DNA of 64,000 bases from Lachnospiraceae bacterium (GCA_022510745.1 JAFLSY010000011.1:1-64000), one strand, 5' to 3'. Positions 9,262 to 18,946 are shown, counted from the stretch's first letter. The notes: generated from the sequence alone by a model not told the origin. Program-made: numbers and translations.

Positions 9262-9299
9262 CAGGTTTTGGGGTGACAGAAGAGAAGGAAGGGGTATAC

Positions 9300-10292
9300 A
9301 TGGCAACATTTAAGGATATTGTAGGGCAGGAGCAGATCAAAGAGCATTTGCAGAATGCCATTTCCACGGGAAAGATTTCCCACGCATACATTATAAACGG
9401 AGAGAGGTTTTCCGGCAAAGAATACATAGCAAAGGTATTTGCCATGGCACTGCAGTGTGAAAACGAAGGGGTGGAGCCCTGTCAGGAATGCCATGCCTGT
9501 AAGCAGGCGCTTTCGGGCAATCAGCCGGATATAATCAAAGTGACCCATGAAAAACCGGGGTCCATCAGTGTAGACGATATCCGTACGCAATTAAACGGCG
9601 ATATTGCGATTAAGCCTTACAGTAGTCCCTACAAAATCTATATTATCAATGATGCGGAAAAAATGACGGTACAGGCGCAGAATGCTCTGTTAAAGACGCT
9701 GGAGGAGCCCCCTGCATATGCGGTGATCATTCTGCTTACAAGCAATGTGAATTCTTTGCTGCAGACCATATTAAGCCGCTGTGTAGTACTGCATATGAAG
9801 CCGGTTTCGGACGAGTTAGTCAAAAACTTTTTGATGACCCAGATGCAGGTGCCTGATTACAAGGCAGAGGTCTGTGCCGCATTCGCCAGAGGAAATATCG
9901 GTAAAGCCAAGCACCTTGCCGTCAGCGAGGATTTTGAACAGATAGAGGAAGAAGCGCTTTCTCTTTTAAAATATATCCATGAGATGGATGTTACGGAAAT
10001 GGCAGCGGCCATCAAGAAGATTTCCGACTATAAACTGGATATAGGGGATTATCTGGATATTCTGGCGATATGGTATCGGGACGCCCTGATGTTTAAGGCA
10101 ACTAAGGATGCGAATCACTTGATATTCAAGGAAGAATTTCAAAATATCAAGCGAGTAGCGGCCAGAACTTCCTATGAGGGAATCGAATCGGTTATTAAGG
10201 CGCTCTCCCGTGCAAAATCAAGGTTGGAAGCAAATGTAAATTTTGAACTGACCATGGAACTCCTATTTCTGGAAATGCAGGAAAACGGTTGA
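9300..10292 (+). CDS. holB: DNA polymerase III subunit delta'
   Basis: Clamp-loader subunit of 330 residues. It begins with the family-typical FKDIVGQEQIKEHLQNAI, has a degenerate P-loop (GERFSGKE) as expected for delta', four zinc-binding cysteines between residues about 54 and 68 (spaced CxxxxxxxCxxCxxC), and the SRC motif (ILSRCVVL). Start: ATG at 9300 follows GAAGGAAGGGG; a GTG 27 bases upstream is less likely. It sits in the conserved yaaR-holB-ricT order. Confidence 0.95.
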   Translation: MATFKDIVGQEQIKEHLQNAISTGKISHAYIINGERFSGKEYIAKVFAMALQCENEGVEPCQECHACKQALSGNQPDIIKVTHEKPGSISVDDIRTQLNGDIAIKPYSSPYKIYIINDAEKMTVQAQNALLKTLEEPPAYAVIILLTSNVNSLLQTILSRCVVLHMKPVSDELVKNFLMTQMQVPDYKAEVCAAFARGNIGKAKHLAVSEDFEQIEEEALSLLKYIHEMDVTEMAAAIKKISDYKLDIGDYLDILAIWYRDALMFKATKDANHLIFKEEFQNIKRVAARTSYEGIESVIKALSRAKSRLEANVNFELTMELLFLEMQENG

Positions 10293-10317
10293 GCCGCGAA
10301 ATGAGGCGTGCTATAAT
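10289..10317 (+). promoter_or_regulatory. Promoter upstream of ricT
   Basis: TTGAGC (10289-10294) and TATAAT (10312-10317) are separated by 17 bp, at the end of holB and about 50 bp before the ricT start. It would allow ricT and the genes behind it to be expressed apart from the upstream operon. Confidence 0.6.
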
Positions 10318-10365
10318 AGCTACGTGAAGAAACGTCATGAAGTATATGACATTGGAGGTTTATAG

Positions 10366-11577
10366 ATGGTAAAAGTAATAGGAGTAAGATTTCGCACCGC
10401 GGGAAAAATTTATTTTTTTGACCCGTTGAATTTTGAGGTAAAAAGGGACGACCACGTAATTGTGGAAACAGCCCGTGGTATAGAGTTCGGAACGGTTGTA
10501 AGCGCACCCAGAGAGGTGGAAGAAGATAAGGTCATCCAGCCTTTAAAACCGGTCTTAAGAATTGCAAATGAAAAAGACATCGAGCAGGAAGCGGCCAATA
10601 AAATAAAAGAGAAGGAAGCCTTCAATATCTGTCTGGAAAAGATCCGCAAGCACGAGCTGGAAATGAAGCTTATTGATGCGGAATACACCTTTGATAACAA
10701 TAAGGTACTGTTCTATTTTACGGCTGACGGCAGAATCGACTTCAGAGAGCTTGTCAAAGATCTGGCTGGCGTATTTAAAACCAGAATTGAACTCAGACAG
10801 ATAGGCGTCAGGGACGAAACCAAAACGGTGGGCGGCATCGGGATCTGTGGACGGCCGCTATGTTGTCATACTTATCTTTCCGAGTTTATTCCCGTGTCCA
10901 TCAAGATGGCAAAGGAGCAGAACCTTTCTTTAAATCCTACCAAAATATCCGGTGTATGCGGCAGACTGATGTGCTGTTTGAAGCATGAGGAGGATACTTA
11001 TGAAGAATTAAACCGCAAATTGCCGGGAGTGGGGGATTATGTAACCACAGCGGACGGTCTGCAGGGTGAAGTGCATAGTGTAAATGTTCTGCGCCAGTTA
11101 GTAAAGGTTGTTGTGGACGTTAACGACGAGAAAGAGATTCACGAGTATAAGGCAGAGGAATTACAGTTCAGAAGAAAGCACGGCAAGAAAGAGCGTCTGG
11201 AACTGACCGCAGAAGAACTAAAAGAGTTGGAACTCTTAGAAACCGAAGAAAAGACGGAGAGTATGGAAGACGATCCGACGGGGAGAGAAGAACGTCCGGC
11301 CCGAAGAAACGGTGGGAACCATCAGGACAAAAACCGGGGCAGACAGGACAATCGACATGGCTCGGAAGACGGCAATGAAGGTCAGGAAGACAATCGGGAA
11401 TGGCGCAATAACCATCGAGGGAAAGGCGGCAGACGGGATCACCGTCAGGAGAATCGCCAGAACAACAAGAAGGACGGAGAGCAGCAGCGGGACAATCATT
11501 CCAGAGGCCGTCATAACTATAGAAACGGAAAAAAGGAAGGACAGACGAACTTTGAAGGAAGTCAGACTGAAAAGTAA
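10366..11577 (+). CDS. ricT: PSP1-domain protein RicT (YaaT) with long charged tail
   Basis: Homologue of RicT (YaaT), which in Bacillus joins RicA and RicF in an Fe-S complex that assists RNase Y in RNA maturation and affects sporulation and competence. The PSP1 core covers residues 1 to about 275; the conserved cysteines ICGRPLCC and GVCGRLMCC, which bind the clusters, are intact. Residues about 290-403 are an extra, disordered tail rich in Arg, Asn, Gly, Asp and Gln, absent from the Bacillus protein of about 275 residues, and resembling RNA-binding tails. The ribosome-binding site is GGAGGTTTATAG. The 3' end overlaps the next gene. Confidence 0.93.
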   Translation: MVKVIGVRFRTAGKIYFFDPLNFEVKRDDHVIVETARGIEFGTVVSAPREVEEDKVIQPLKPVLRIANEKDIEQEAANKIKEKEAFNICLEKIRKHELEMKLIDAEYTFDNNKVLFYFTADGRIDFRELVKDLAGVFKTRIELRQIGVRDETKTVGGIGICGRPLCCHTYLSEFIPVSIKMAKEQNLSLNPTKISGVCGRLMCCLKHEEDTYEELNRKLPGVGDYVTTADGLQGEVHSVNVLRQLVKVVVDVNDEKEIHEYKAEELQFRRKHGKKERLELTAEELKELELLETEEKTESMEDDPTGREERPARRNGGNHQDKNRGRQDNRHGSEDGNEGQEDNREWRNNHRGKGGRRDHRQENRQNNKKDGEQQRDNHSRGRHNYRNGKKEGQTNFEGSQTEK

Positions 11578-12292
11578 GGAGCGCCTTGATGAGCTGCAGA
11601 GGAACGGGTATCGGATCATTCAGAATCCGGACAGGTTCTGCTTCGGAATGGATGCGGTCTTACTGTCCGGTTTTGCACAGGTAAAACCTGATGGAACCGT
11701 TTTAGATCTGGGTACGGGCACCGGCATTATTCCCATTCTTTTAGAGGCAAAGACCCCTGCGGCTCACCTGACAGGGTTGGAAATACAGGAGGAGAGTGCG
11801 GATATGGCAAGGCGCAGTGTGGAGCTGAACGGTCTTTCCTCCAAGATTGATATTGTAACGGGAGATATCAAAGAGGCAGACCGGTTATTTCCGTCTGCCT
11901 CTTTTGATGTTGTAACCTGTAATCCGCCGTATATGGTAGATTCCCACGGACTGAAGAATCCGGAAGAACCTAAGGCCATTGCCCGCCATGAACTGCTCTG
12001 CACGTTAGAAGACGTGATAAGCAAAGCAGCGGTACTGTTAAAACCGGGAGGGCATTTTTTTCTGGTACACAGACCTTTTCGGCTGCCAGAGATCATCACT
12101 ACCATGGCGCAGTATAAGTTAGAGCCGAAGCGGATGCAGTTAGTATATCCCTTTGTGGACAAGGAGCCCAATATGGTGCTCATAGAGGGCGTGCGGGGAG
12201 GTAAACCCCGTATGGCGGTGGAGAAGCCCCTGATCATCTACAGTGAACCGGGTGTGTATATGCCGGAAATCTATGATATTTACGGATATTAA
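11552..12292 (+). CDS. tRNA1(Val) (adenine(37)-N6)-methyltransferase-type protein
   Basis: SAM-dependent methylase of about 246 residues in the YabB/TrmN6 family. Motif I DLGTGTGIIPILL and the N6-adenine catalytic motif CNPPY are intact, and the N-terminal RNGYRIIQNPDRFCFGMDAVLL is family-typical. It probably methylates A37 of a tRNA. The likely start is TTG at 11552, inside the end of ricT, with AAGGAAGG about 11 bases upstream; no ATG in frame lies near the conserved start. The overlap of 26 bases suggests translational coupling with ricT. The neighbour rsmI matches the Bacillus order. Confidence 0.88.
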   Translation: MKEVRLKSKERLDELQRNGYRIIQNPDRFCFGMDAVLLSGFAQVKPDGTVLDLGTGTGIIPILLEAKTPAAHLTGLEIQEESADMARRSVELNGLSSKIDIVTGDIKEADRLFPSASFDVVTCNPPYMVDSHGLKNPEEPKAIARHELLCTLEDVISKAAVLLKPGGHFFLVHRPFRLPEIITTMAQYKLEPKRMQLVYPFVDKEPNMVLIEGVRGGKPRMAVEKPLIIYSEPGVYMPEIYDIYGY

Positions 12293-12370
12293 GGTAAGCA
12301 CGATTAGTGTGAGGCAGATGAAAAAAAGACATTGCCGCAGCGAGGCAAAGCAGATGGAAGGAGAATGGAT

Positions 12371-12703
12371 ATGCATGGAGTAGAAACAGCAGTTATTATC
12401 TGGGAAGTAATGGGGGTTGTATTTATACTGTACGGTATTTATATGATCTTATCCAAAAGACAGAAACCCTTTGGGTTCTATGCCAATATAAAAGAACTGC
12501 CCGAGGTAGAGGATGTAAAAGGCTATAACCGGGCAATGGGTAAGCTTTTCTGTTGTTACGGAGCAGCTTTTATGCTGATTGGTCTGCCGATGCTTGCAGG
12601 TGGTGCCGGAGTAGTGCTTTCCATGATCGGAATGCTCTTTATAACCATTGCACTGGTTGCGCTGTACACGCTGAAAGTTGAGAAAAAATATCGGAAACAG
12701 TAG
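12371..12703 (+). CDS. Small membrane protein of unknown function
   Basis: Protein of about 110 residues with an N-terminal membrane helix (residues about 5-25), a short cytoplasmic or loop stretch, and two further hydrophobic helices (about 60-100) ending in a basic tail. It resembles DUF3784-type small membrane proteins, but this is only a loose match. ATG at 12371 lies 7 bases from AAGGAG; the ATG at 12365 is too close to it. The gene sits between the tRNA methylase and rsmI. Confidence 0.65.
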   Translation: MHGVETAVIIWEVMGVVFILYGIYMILSKRQKPFGFYANIKELPEVEDVKGYNRAMGKLFCCYGAAFMLIGLPMLAGGAGVVLSMIGMLFITIALVALYTLKVEKKYRKQ

Positions 12704-12716
12704 AAATGAGGTTATT

Positions 12717-13574
12717 ATGCCAGGAATGCTCTATCTATGCGCAACGCCCATAGGCAATCTGCAGGATATGACACCCCGCGTGATCGACACCTTAAAGGCG
12801 GTGGATGTGATCGCTGCGGAGGATACCAGAAACAGCAGGAAACTGCTGTCTGCTTTTGATATTCATACGCCTATGACGAGCTATCACGAATATAACAAAG
12901 TGGAAAAGGCAGAGCAGCTCATCGGGCAGATGCTGGCAGGAAAGAATATAGCGCTGATAACGGATGCGGGCACGCCTGCCATTTCCGACCCCGGAGAAGT
13001 GCTGGTGCGGATGTGTCAGGAGGCGGGAATTGCAGTAACAAGTCTGCCGGGACCGGCGGCCTGTATTACGGCGCTTACTTTATCGGGGCTTTCTACCAGA
13101 CGCTTTTGCTTCGAAGGTTTTTTGCCGGCGGAGAAAAAAGAGCGTAGGGAAGTGTTGGAGGAGTTGGAACAGGAAACCCGAACCATTATTCTCTACGAGG
13201 CACCCCATCACCTTGCCAAAACACTGACAGATCTGTCGGAAATGTTGGGAGACAGAAAAATAACGCTTTGCAGGGAGCTGACGAAAAAGTTCGAAACGAT
13301 TCTACCGACCACACTTTCGGAGGCATTGAAGAAATACGAAACAGAGGAACCCAGAGGGGAATATGTTCTGGTGCTTGCGGGCAAGAGTCGTCTGGAGAAA
13401 AAGCAGGAGGAGATAGCATCTTGGGAAGCTATGAGCATTGAGGAGCATATGGCATTTTACGAAGAAGCCGGTATGGACTCCAAAAGCGCTATGAAGCAGG
13501 TAGCAAAAGACAGGGGCGTGGGCAAACGGGAAATCTATCAGTATCTGCATGGATTGGAGAAAGACGAAGTATGA
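12717..13574 (+). CDS. rsmI: 16S rRNA (cytidine(1402)-2'-O)-methyltransferase
   Basis: Tetrapyrrole-methylase fold enzyme of 285 residues that 2'-O-methylates C1402 of 16S rRNA. Family motifs are clear: CATPIGNLQDMTPR at the N-terminus, EDTRNSRKLL, DAGTPAISDPG and LPGPAACITAL. The C-terminal RsmI helical domain (GVGKREIYQYL) is present. Start: ATG at 12717 with GAGG upstream. The stop overlaps the next start by 4 bases (ATGA). Confidence 0.96.
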   Translation: MPGMLYLCATPIGNLQDMTPRVIDTLKAVDVIAAEDTRNSRKLLSAFDIHTPMTSYHEYNKVEKAEQLIGQMLAGKNIALITDAGTPAISDPGEVLVRMCQEAGIAVTSLPGPAACITALTLSGLSTRRFCFEGFLPAEKKERREVLEELEQETRTIILYEAPHHLAKTLTDLSEMLGDRKITLCRELTKKFETILPTTLSEALKKYETEEPRGEYVLVLAGKSRLEKKQEEIASWEAMSIEEHMAFYEEAGMDSKSAMKQVAKDRGVGKREIYQYLHGLEKDEV

Positions 13575-14029
13575 AAATAGAATTAATACCTGCCACAGAT
13601 ATGACATGTTTGTCGGAATGCCTAAGAATCAGAAATGCGGTATTTACACTGGAACGAAAGGTGCCTGCAGAAATTGAAGTGGACGAGCAGGACGTACCTG
13701 GCGGAGATTGTGAGCATTTTTTGATAAAACGAGACGGGGAGTCAGTGGGAGCCTGCCGTTGCATGCATACAGAGAGTGGTATAAAGCTGCAAAGATTCTG
13801 CATTCTAAAGGAATGCAGGGAGCGGGGAGTGGGAAAAGCGGCACTAACGCAATTGGAGCAGTATTACAGCCGTAGGCAGCAGTCCGGCTTTAAAATGGAG
13901 TTGGATTCCAAATTTGAGGTCTGCGGATTTTATGAAGCCTGCGGCTATCGCAGGGAATCAGAGGTATTTATGGAAGCAGGAATTCCTCATGTGAAGATGG
14001 GGAAGGAGATAGTTGTGCGAATAAGTTAA
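13571..14029 (+). CDS. GNAT-family N-acetyltransferase
   Basis: Protein of 152 residues of the YjcF/ElaA type. The acetyl-CoA loop is ECRERGVGKAAL (R/QxxGxG/A pattern) and the C-terminal GFYEACGYRRESEVF is typical. It begins inside the rsmI stop (ATGA overlap), so it is probably translated with rsmI. The substrate is unknown. It marks the point where the housekeeping block passes into the GNAT-rich accessory region. Confidence 0.85.
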   Translation: MKIELIPATDMTCLSECLRIRNAVFTLERKVPAEIEVDEQDVPGGDCEHFLIKRDGESVGACRCMHTESGIKLQRFCILKECRERGVGKAALTQLEQYYSRRQQSGFKMELDSKFEVCGFYEACGYRRESEVFMEAGIPHVKMGKEIVVRIS

Positions 14030-14065
14030 ACTATTTATGCGACTTTGACGATGTAGGAACAAATT

Positions 14066-14548
14066 TTGAAAATGAACTATACAATACGTGAAATGAAAGA
14101 AACAGAATATGAGATTCTAAGCGAGTTCTTATATGAGGCAATTTTCATACCCGAGGGCGTAGATTCACCGCCAAAATCCATAATTAATACACCAGAGTTA
14201 CAAGTATATGTTTCTGATTTTGGAAAGCAGAAGCATGACCGGGCCTTGCTTGCGGAGATAGACGGAAAAATAGTGGGGGCTGTCTGGGTTCGCATTATGA
14301 ACGATTACGGTCATGTGGATGATGAAACTCCTTCTTTCGCCATTTCTTTATATAAGGAGTTTCGCGGACAGGGAATAGGAACTGCCATGATGAAAAGCAT
14401 GCTGGCTATTTTGAAAGAAAATGGTTATAAACAAGCCTCACTGGCAGTGCAGAAGGCCAATTATGCGGTCGATATGTACCGTAAGGTGGGTTTTAAGATT
14501 GTGGATGAAAATGAGGAAGAGTATATTATGGTGAAGTCCTTTAAGTAA
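14066..14548 (+). CDS. GNAT-family N-acetyltransferase
   Basis: Protein of about 160 residues with acetyl-CoA motif EFRGQGIGTAMM and the C-terminal 'AVDMYRKVGFKIVDENEEEYIM'-like strand (VDMYRKVGFK). Start: TTG at 14066 has AGGA 7 bases before it; the ATG at 14072 is an alternative with a poorer spacing. The substrate is unknown. Codon use is more AT-rich than in the preceding block. Confidence 0.83.
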   Translation: MKMNYTIREMKETEYEILSEFLYEAIFIPEGVDSPPKSIINTPELQVYVSDFGKQKHDRALLAEIDGKIVGAVWVRIMNDYGHVDDETPSFAISLYKEFRGQGIGTAMMKSMLAILKENGYKQASLAVQKANYAVDMYRKVGFKIVDENEEEYIMVKSFK

Positions 14549-14604
14549 AAAAGATTGAAAGGAATCTGTTGTATAGTTAAAAGCAAGCTACGGAGAGAAA
14601 TCAT

Positions 14605-15057
14605 ATGAACTTTGAATATACAAATGGCGGAAACAAAGATTTTGTTGCACTATGCCATGAGCTGGATGCATATTTAAATCACATGGTGGGCGGAGAAGAA
14701 AATAGAGCGCAATATATTCCATATAATTCTCTGGATGATATTGAAGATGTGATTCTGATTTATGATGAGGGCAGGGCTATAGGATGTGCCGGTTTTAAAC
14801 GATATGATGACGAATGTGCAGAAGTAAAAAGAGTATTCATTTGTGCTGAATACAGGGGACAAGGACTTTCAAAGAAACTAATGGAGTTGCTGGAGCAGGC
14901 TGCGAAAAAGAAAGGGTACTCCAATTTGATCCTAGAATCCGGAGAAATATTGGTTGAAGCAATGTCATTGTACAGAAAAATTGGGTATAAAGTCATACCC
15001 AATTATGGACCATATCAGTGTATGGCGGAATCGGTTTGTATGAAAAAAGAATTATAA
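14605..15057 (+). CDS. GNAT-family N-acetyltransferase
   Basis: Protein of 150 residues. The acetyl-CoA loop AEYRGQGLSKKLM and the LYRKIGYKVIPNYGPY end are typical of small GNATs that act on amino acids or small amines. The start ATG is preceded by ACGGAGAGAAATC. It has its own ribosome-binding site, as do most genes in this island. Confidence 0.83.
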   Translation: MNFEYTNGGNKDFVALCHELDAYLNHMVGGEENRAQYIPYNSLDDIEDVILIYDEGRAIGCAGFKRYDDECAEVKRVFICAEYRGQGLSKKLMELLEQAAKKKGYSNLILESGEILVEAMSLYRKIGYKVIPNYGPYQCMAESVCMKKEL

Positions 15058-15295
15058 GGAGGAATATAATGAATTTTTAGAAGAGTTGAAAGTGTTTTGT
15101 TAATGGAGTAATGGGTTCGGACAGTACTTGATATTGTGCCTTTATTTAAGGGTATGAAGAACTTTGAATTTTGGCTCTAGGTGCTGGCGTTAGAAGACGC
15201 TGAATCCCATTTGCACAAAAATATCAAGAAAAAACGTACAAGGAGTGTCGTTCTATAAACTCATACATAAATTTGGACATTTACAGGAGAGGCAA
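15058..15295. other. Gap with a truncated gene start
   Basis: Contains AAGGAGGAATATA followed by ATG and a stop after three codons (15069-15080), which looks like the beginning of a lost gene. Nothing else is recognisable. Confidence 0.4.
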
Positions 15296-16077
15296 ATGAT
15301 TAAGAGAGAGCTTGCTGTAGTTGTTAGTAATGCTAATAAAGTTGTTAATGTGATTGATACAATAGATGCGATTCAAAATGCAGGTTTTAAAAATGTTTTT
15401 GTACAATGGTATAATAGAGAATGGAATCCTACACAAGAAGAACAGTTAATGTATATTAGAGAAAAAGATTTAAATGTTATTTTTGCACATTTAGGATATC
15501 AAAATATAAATGACATATGGCTTGATACGGAAGATGGAAGTAAATTAGTAGATAGATATAAAAATGATATAAAAATTTGTAAAGAAAACAATATTTCTAT
15601 GGTTGTTATGCATCTTACGGGTAAAAATGATGCACCAAAGTACAATGCGCTTGGCTTACATAGATTACAAGAAATTGCGGATTACGCAAAGGCTTTAGGT
15701 ATAAAAGTTGCTTTTGAAAACACAAAATTAAAAGGTTATTTAGATTATGTGATAGAAAATATAAAAAATGATAATGTTGGAGTTTGTTTTGACTCAGGAC
15801 ATTATCATGTACATTTTGATGATAATCTGAACTTTTCAAAATTTAAAGGTAGGATATTTGCAGTACATTTGCATGATAATGCTTACATTTAATACCTTTT
15901 GACGGAACAATTGATTGGAAAAAAATCATAAAAGAATTAAAAAGTTGTAATTATAATGGACCAATAACAATGGAACTTTGCTATAGATATGAATATTTAA
16001 AAATGGGCGTAGATAACTTTTATAAAAAAGGTTATGAAGTTGGAGAAAAATTAAGGGGAATGTTTGAAGAAGAGTAA
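15296..16077 (+). pseudogene. Frameshifted sugar phosphate isomerase/epimerase (TIM barrel)
   Basis: AP endonuclease 2/IolE-type TIM-barrel protein split by a frameshift. Frame one runs from ATG 15296 (after AGGAGAGGCAA) to a stop at 15892, ending with the metal-site motif FDSGHYHVHF and AVHLHDN. The continuation LHLIPFDGTIDWKKI lies in another frame from about 15883 to the stop at 16077. In intact relatives several residues separate HDN from HLIPFDG, so a short deletion at about 15880 probably broke the gene. The sequence is very AT-rich compared with the housekeeping block, suggesting transfer from a low-GC clostridium. A sequencing error is possible but less likely given the missing residues. 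Confidence 0.75.
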
Positions 16078-16083
16078 GCAAAT

Positions 16084-16194
16084 ATGAATAAAAACAGATT
16101 ACTATATAAATCAAAAGAAATAGACAGTTTTAAGAATGATCTATTAGACGCAATTCATATTTGCAACATTGAACTCATTTGCAACTGCATTTAA
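16084..16194 (+). CDS. Small hypothetical ORF (36 residues)
   Basis: An ATG with AGAAGAG upstream opens a 36-residue reading frame of Lys/Asp/Ile-rich composition ending in a cluster of Cys residues. It resembles no family known to me and may be a gene fragment from the decay that broke the upstream TIM-barrel gene. Confidence 0.25.
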   Translation: MNKNRLLYKSKEIDSFKNDLLDAIHICNIELICNCI

Positions 16195-16283
16195 AGTATG
16201 GGGGTGGAATATACAAATTCCAACTCTCATTTTTGTATTGTTTGTAAAATTAAACGATGCCTATAAAAATATATGAGGTAATT

Positions 16284-17108
16284 ATGAATATAATACTTGA
16301 AAAAATAAAAGGTGAATTTATCGAACAGATACGAAAATCGGAAATTGTTTTGGGGGCGTGGAACTTTGGATCGGAAACCCATGGTTTATCAGATGAATAT
16401 TCTGATGTTGATATCGTATTGTTAATTGAAGGAAAATCATTTACACATTCTCCGGAGAAGATTGAGGAATATCTAAAGAACATGGGTAATGAGATTTTAT
16501 TATGTTATCCGGAAGGCTTTAATGGAGAGGCAATTGTTAATAACGGATATTTAATTTCCTGTGATAATAATATCTTTCAGTTTGATGTCTTTTTAATCAA
16601 TTCAGAAAAATTGAGTAACTATATTTGTAGATTGCACTATACAGGATTAACAGAACAAGATGTCATTTTTGATAAAACAGGAATGGTTACAGAGTTGATT
16701 TCTGGAAATCTAAAGGGAGATTTTTGGAATGACGATTTGATACAACTTCAAAACACATATTGGTATCATGCGTATATGGTAAGAAAATATCTTATCAGAA
16801 AAGATTATTTTAAGCTATATAATGTTTTGCATACACTATATGAAACGCATGCATCAATGTTGTTGACCGGCTTTGATAAAATTACTTGGGGCGGAAATGC
16901 CAATAAACTGCATTTTATCCCCGAAGATAAGCAACAACATCTAAAGCGGTATTACTGTTCGGAAGATTTTGATGCGATTAGGGAAAATCTTATGTATTGT
17001 ACGAAAACATTTCATGAAGACGCCAAAGAGATATGTATGCTGAAAGGGGTTAGATATTCAACAACTGCAGCAATTAATATACTCAACTTATTGAAAGATA
17101 AATCATAA
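16284..17108 (+). CDS. Nucleotidyltransferase-domain protein (aminoglycoside-type)
   Basis: Protein of 274 residues with the pol-beta nucleotidyltransferase signature: Gly29-Ser30, then DEYSDVDIVLL with Asp41 and Asp43 as metal ligands, and a third acidic position in FQFDVFLI. The C-terminal half is helical, as in kanamycin/streptomycin nucleotidyltransferases and MNT-like proteins. The substrate is uncertain; drug inactivation is possible. Start: ATG 16284 with GAGGT 4-5 bases upstream. Its 3' end (17083-17122) is repeated at 19681-19720 in front of the NUDIX gene, and it is followed by a NUDIX remnant, showing that a nucleotidyltransferase-NUDIX pair was duplicated. Confidence 0.85.
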   Translation: MNIILEKIKGEFIEQIRKSEIVLGAWNFGSETHGLSDEYSDVDIVLLIEGKSFTHSPEKIEEYLKNMGNEILLCYPEGFNGEAIVNNGYLISCDNNIFQFDVFLINSEKLSNYICRLHYTGLTEQDVIFDKTGMVTELISGNLKGDFWNDDLIQLQNTYWYHAYMVRKYLIRKDYFKLYNVLHTLYETHASMLLTGFDKITWGGNANKLHFIPEDKQQHLKRYYCSEDFDAIRENLMYCTKTFHEDAKEICMLKGVRYSTTAAINILNLLKDKS

Positions 17109-17120
17109 ATTTGATCCGGA

Positions 17121-17170
17121 GGATAATTGGATTTATCTGCTGATTCAGCCGGAACTTTTTGAAAAGGCAA
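17121..17170 (+). pseudogene. Remnant of a NUDIX gene (3' part of the domain)
   Basis: Bases 17121-17168 match 20102-20149 within the intact NUDIX gene at 38 of 48 positions and read DNWxYxLIQPxLxExAK in both. The homology begins right after the ribosome-binding site, so a deletion of roughly 380 bp removed the start codon and most of the domain. Confidence 0.75.
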
Positions 17171-17175
17171 AAATT

Positions 17176-17220
17176 TTTCCCTTGCTTTGCCCATATGGGC
17201 AAAACAAGGGAAAGTTTTTT
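17176..17220 (+). terminator. Intrinsic terminator
   Basis: A long near-perfect hairpin (TTTCCCTTG and TTTGCCC arms pairing with GGGCAAA and CAAGGGAAA) is followed by GTTTTTT. It ends the nucleotidyltransferase transcript; with the A-rich 5' flank it can also serve the convergent chemoreceptor gene. Confidence 0.85.
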
Positions 17221-17242
17221 CGTTCCGTTTTGATTGGGTTCA

Positions 17243-18946
17243 TTAAAGCGTGAATTTCTTTACATTTCCTTCCAGCGAATTACTGATTTCTCCAAGTTCT
17301 CCGACTGAATTATCACATTCATTTACAAGCTCGGAGAGACGTGTCATAGTCGCGGATGTTTCCTGTGTGGATGCGGCATTTTCTTCGGAAATGGCTGCCA
17401 GATTTTCCAGGTTGTCATATACCTTATTCTTCGCCTGATCGATGCTCTCTATCTCTCTTGAAATATCATCCACGGCAGTTGTTACATTTACAATTTCCGA
17501 CTTCAAATGGTCAAAGGCATCTTTTGTCTGATACAATTTATTGTGCTGCACCTGTATCTCATCCATAACAACATTCATTGCATCCACGCTGCTGTTCGAA
17601 TTCTCGATCAGCTTTCGTACAATCTCTTCTATCTGATCTGCGGACTGCCTTGACTGCTCGGCCAGATTTCGTACTTCGTCTGCAACTATCGCAAACCCTC
17701 TTCCCTGGTCTCCCGCTCTTGCAGCTTCAATTGATGCATTCAGTGACAGAAGGTTTGTCTGATCGGCAATGTTTGAAATGAAATTTACCACATTCTGTAT
17801 TTCCATTGCGGACTGATTGGTGTCATTGGTCTGCCTCTGTACTTTTTCGATGGAGTCCCTTGTGTTGTTACTGATTGAAACAAGAGAATCAAGCGTCTCA
17901 TTTACCTCATGGTTGGTAGTTTCCATCTCCTCGGTAATCTGCTTTAACGTACCGATATTATCAGAAGATTTTTCCACCGCAATACCCATTTCTTTCATCT
18001 GCTCGGCAACATCCTGAGTTTCAGTCGCCTGACTCGTAGCAGTTATGGCAATTTCTTCCACTGCATTATTTATATCGCCGATCGCATCATTAATTGCCGT
18101 AAAGTTCTTCCTGATGCTATCTGAAAAATCTGTCAGGGTATTAGAGGAACCATGTAGATTGTTTACAATCCCAATAAATTCCTGCATGAGCGAATGGATA
18201 GATCTTGCAATACTTCCTACCTCATCTCCTCTTGTAAGCATTCGTTCGCTGACGGTAAAGTTCAACTTTCCTTTTGCCACCTCGTCCAGATGGTCAATAG
18301 ATGACTTGATACTCTTCACAATGTTCCGTGCGATAAGAACGACTAAAAGCAAGCTGACAATGGCAATTACCACCATAAATATCGCAGTGGATCTCAGTCT
18401 TGATTCATAAATAGAACGTGCATCTGCTGCGGAAATACCGGTACACATAGTCACTTCGTCTCCGGTACCATAATCCGCTATCAACATATACATAGCATAG
18501 TATGGCTCGCCATTCACTACTACATCATTCGAAAAATAGGACCCGGTTGCTCTCAGCTGTTGCTGAGCTGCATCCGACAGCGGGGTCCCCACGGCTCTGC
18601 TTCCGTCCGAAGCACGAACCGTTGTTGCCCTTCTGGTCGTACCGTAAAAGATTGCAACGCTTATGCCGGTATCCTTCTCGTACTTATCAATGATGGAGTT
18701 GTCTGCTGTCAAATTCAAAGAACCGAGGTACAGGTCATCTCCCTCCATATGGAACGTGTCTGTACTTACAAGGCTAAACATCTCCGCAAGCGCATGATCG
18801 GATATTGTTAACCGTTGCTCCAACATCCGTTCCGCCATCAGATTTCCGGTTGCCCGAAGTGCTAACACGGCAAATACCACAAGGATAAAAATTGGCAATG
18901 TTACGCACAATAAAATCTTGGTAATTAAATTAATCTTGATTTTCAT
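17243..18946 (-). CDS. Methyl-accepting chemotaxis protein
   Basis: Chemoreceptor of 567 residues: N-terminal membrane helix (about 8-30), extracellular single-Cache-like sensor (about 35-185), second membrane helix (about 187-207), HAMP, then a long coiled-coil signalling domain. The highly conserved tip ([20 protein letters not shown]) is intact near residues 405-425. It passes ligand signals to CheA/CheW; no other chemotaxis genes lie in the window. Ribosome-binding site AAAGGCGG on the minus strand. It lies between the two copies of the nucleotidyltransferase/NUDIX unit, so it may have come in with the duplication. Confidence 0.95.
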   Translation of the reverse strand: MKIKINLITKILLCVTLPIFILVVFAVLALRATGNLMAERMLEQRLTISDHALAEMFSLVSTDTFHMEGDDLYLGSLNLTADNSIIDKYEKDTGISVAIFYGTTRRATTVRASDGSRAVGTPLSDAAQQQLRATGSYFSNDVVVNGEPYYAMYMLIADYGTGDEVTMCTGISAADARSIYESRLRSTAIFMVVIAIVSLLLVVLIARNIVKSIKSSIDHLDEVAKGKLNFTVSERMLTRGDEVGSIARSIHSLMQEFIGIVNNLHGSSNTLTDFSDSIRKNFTAINDAIGDINNAVEEIAITATSQATETQDVAEQMKEMGIAVEKSSDNIGTLKQITEEMETTNHEVNETLDSLVSISNNTRDSIEKVQRQTNDTNQSAMEIQNVVNFISNIADQTNLLSLNASIEAARAGDQGRGFAIVADEVRNLAEQSRQSADQIEEIVRKLIENSNSSVDAMNVVMDEIQVQHNKLYQTKDAFDHLKSEIVNVTTAVDDISREIESIDQAKNKVYDNLENLAAISEENAASTQETSATMTRLSELVNECDNSVGELGEISNSLEGNVKKFTL

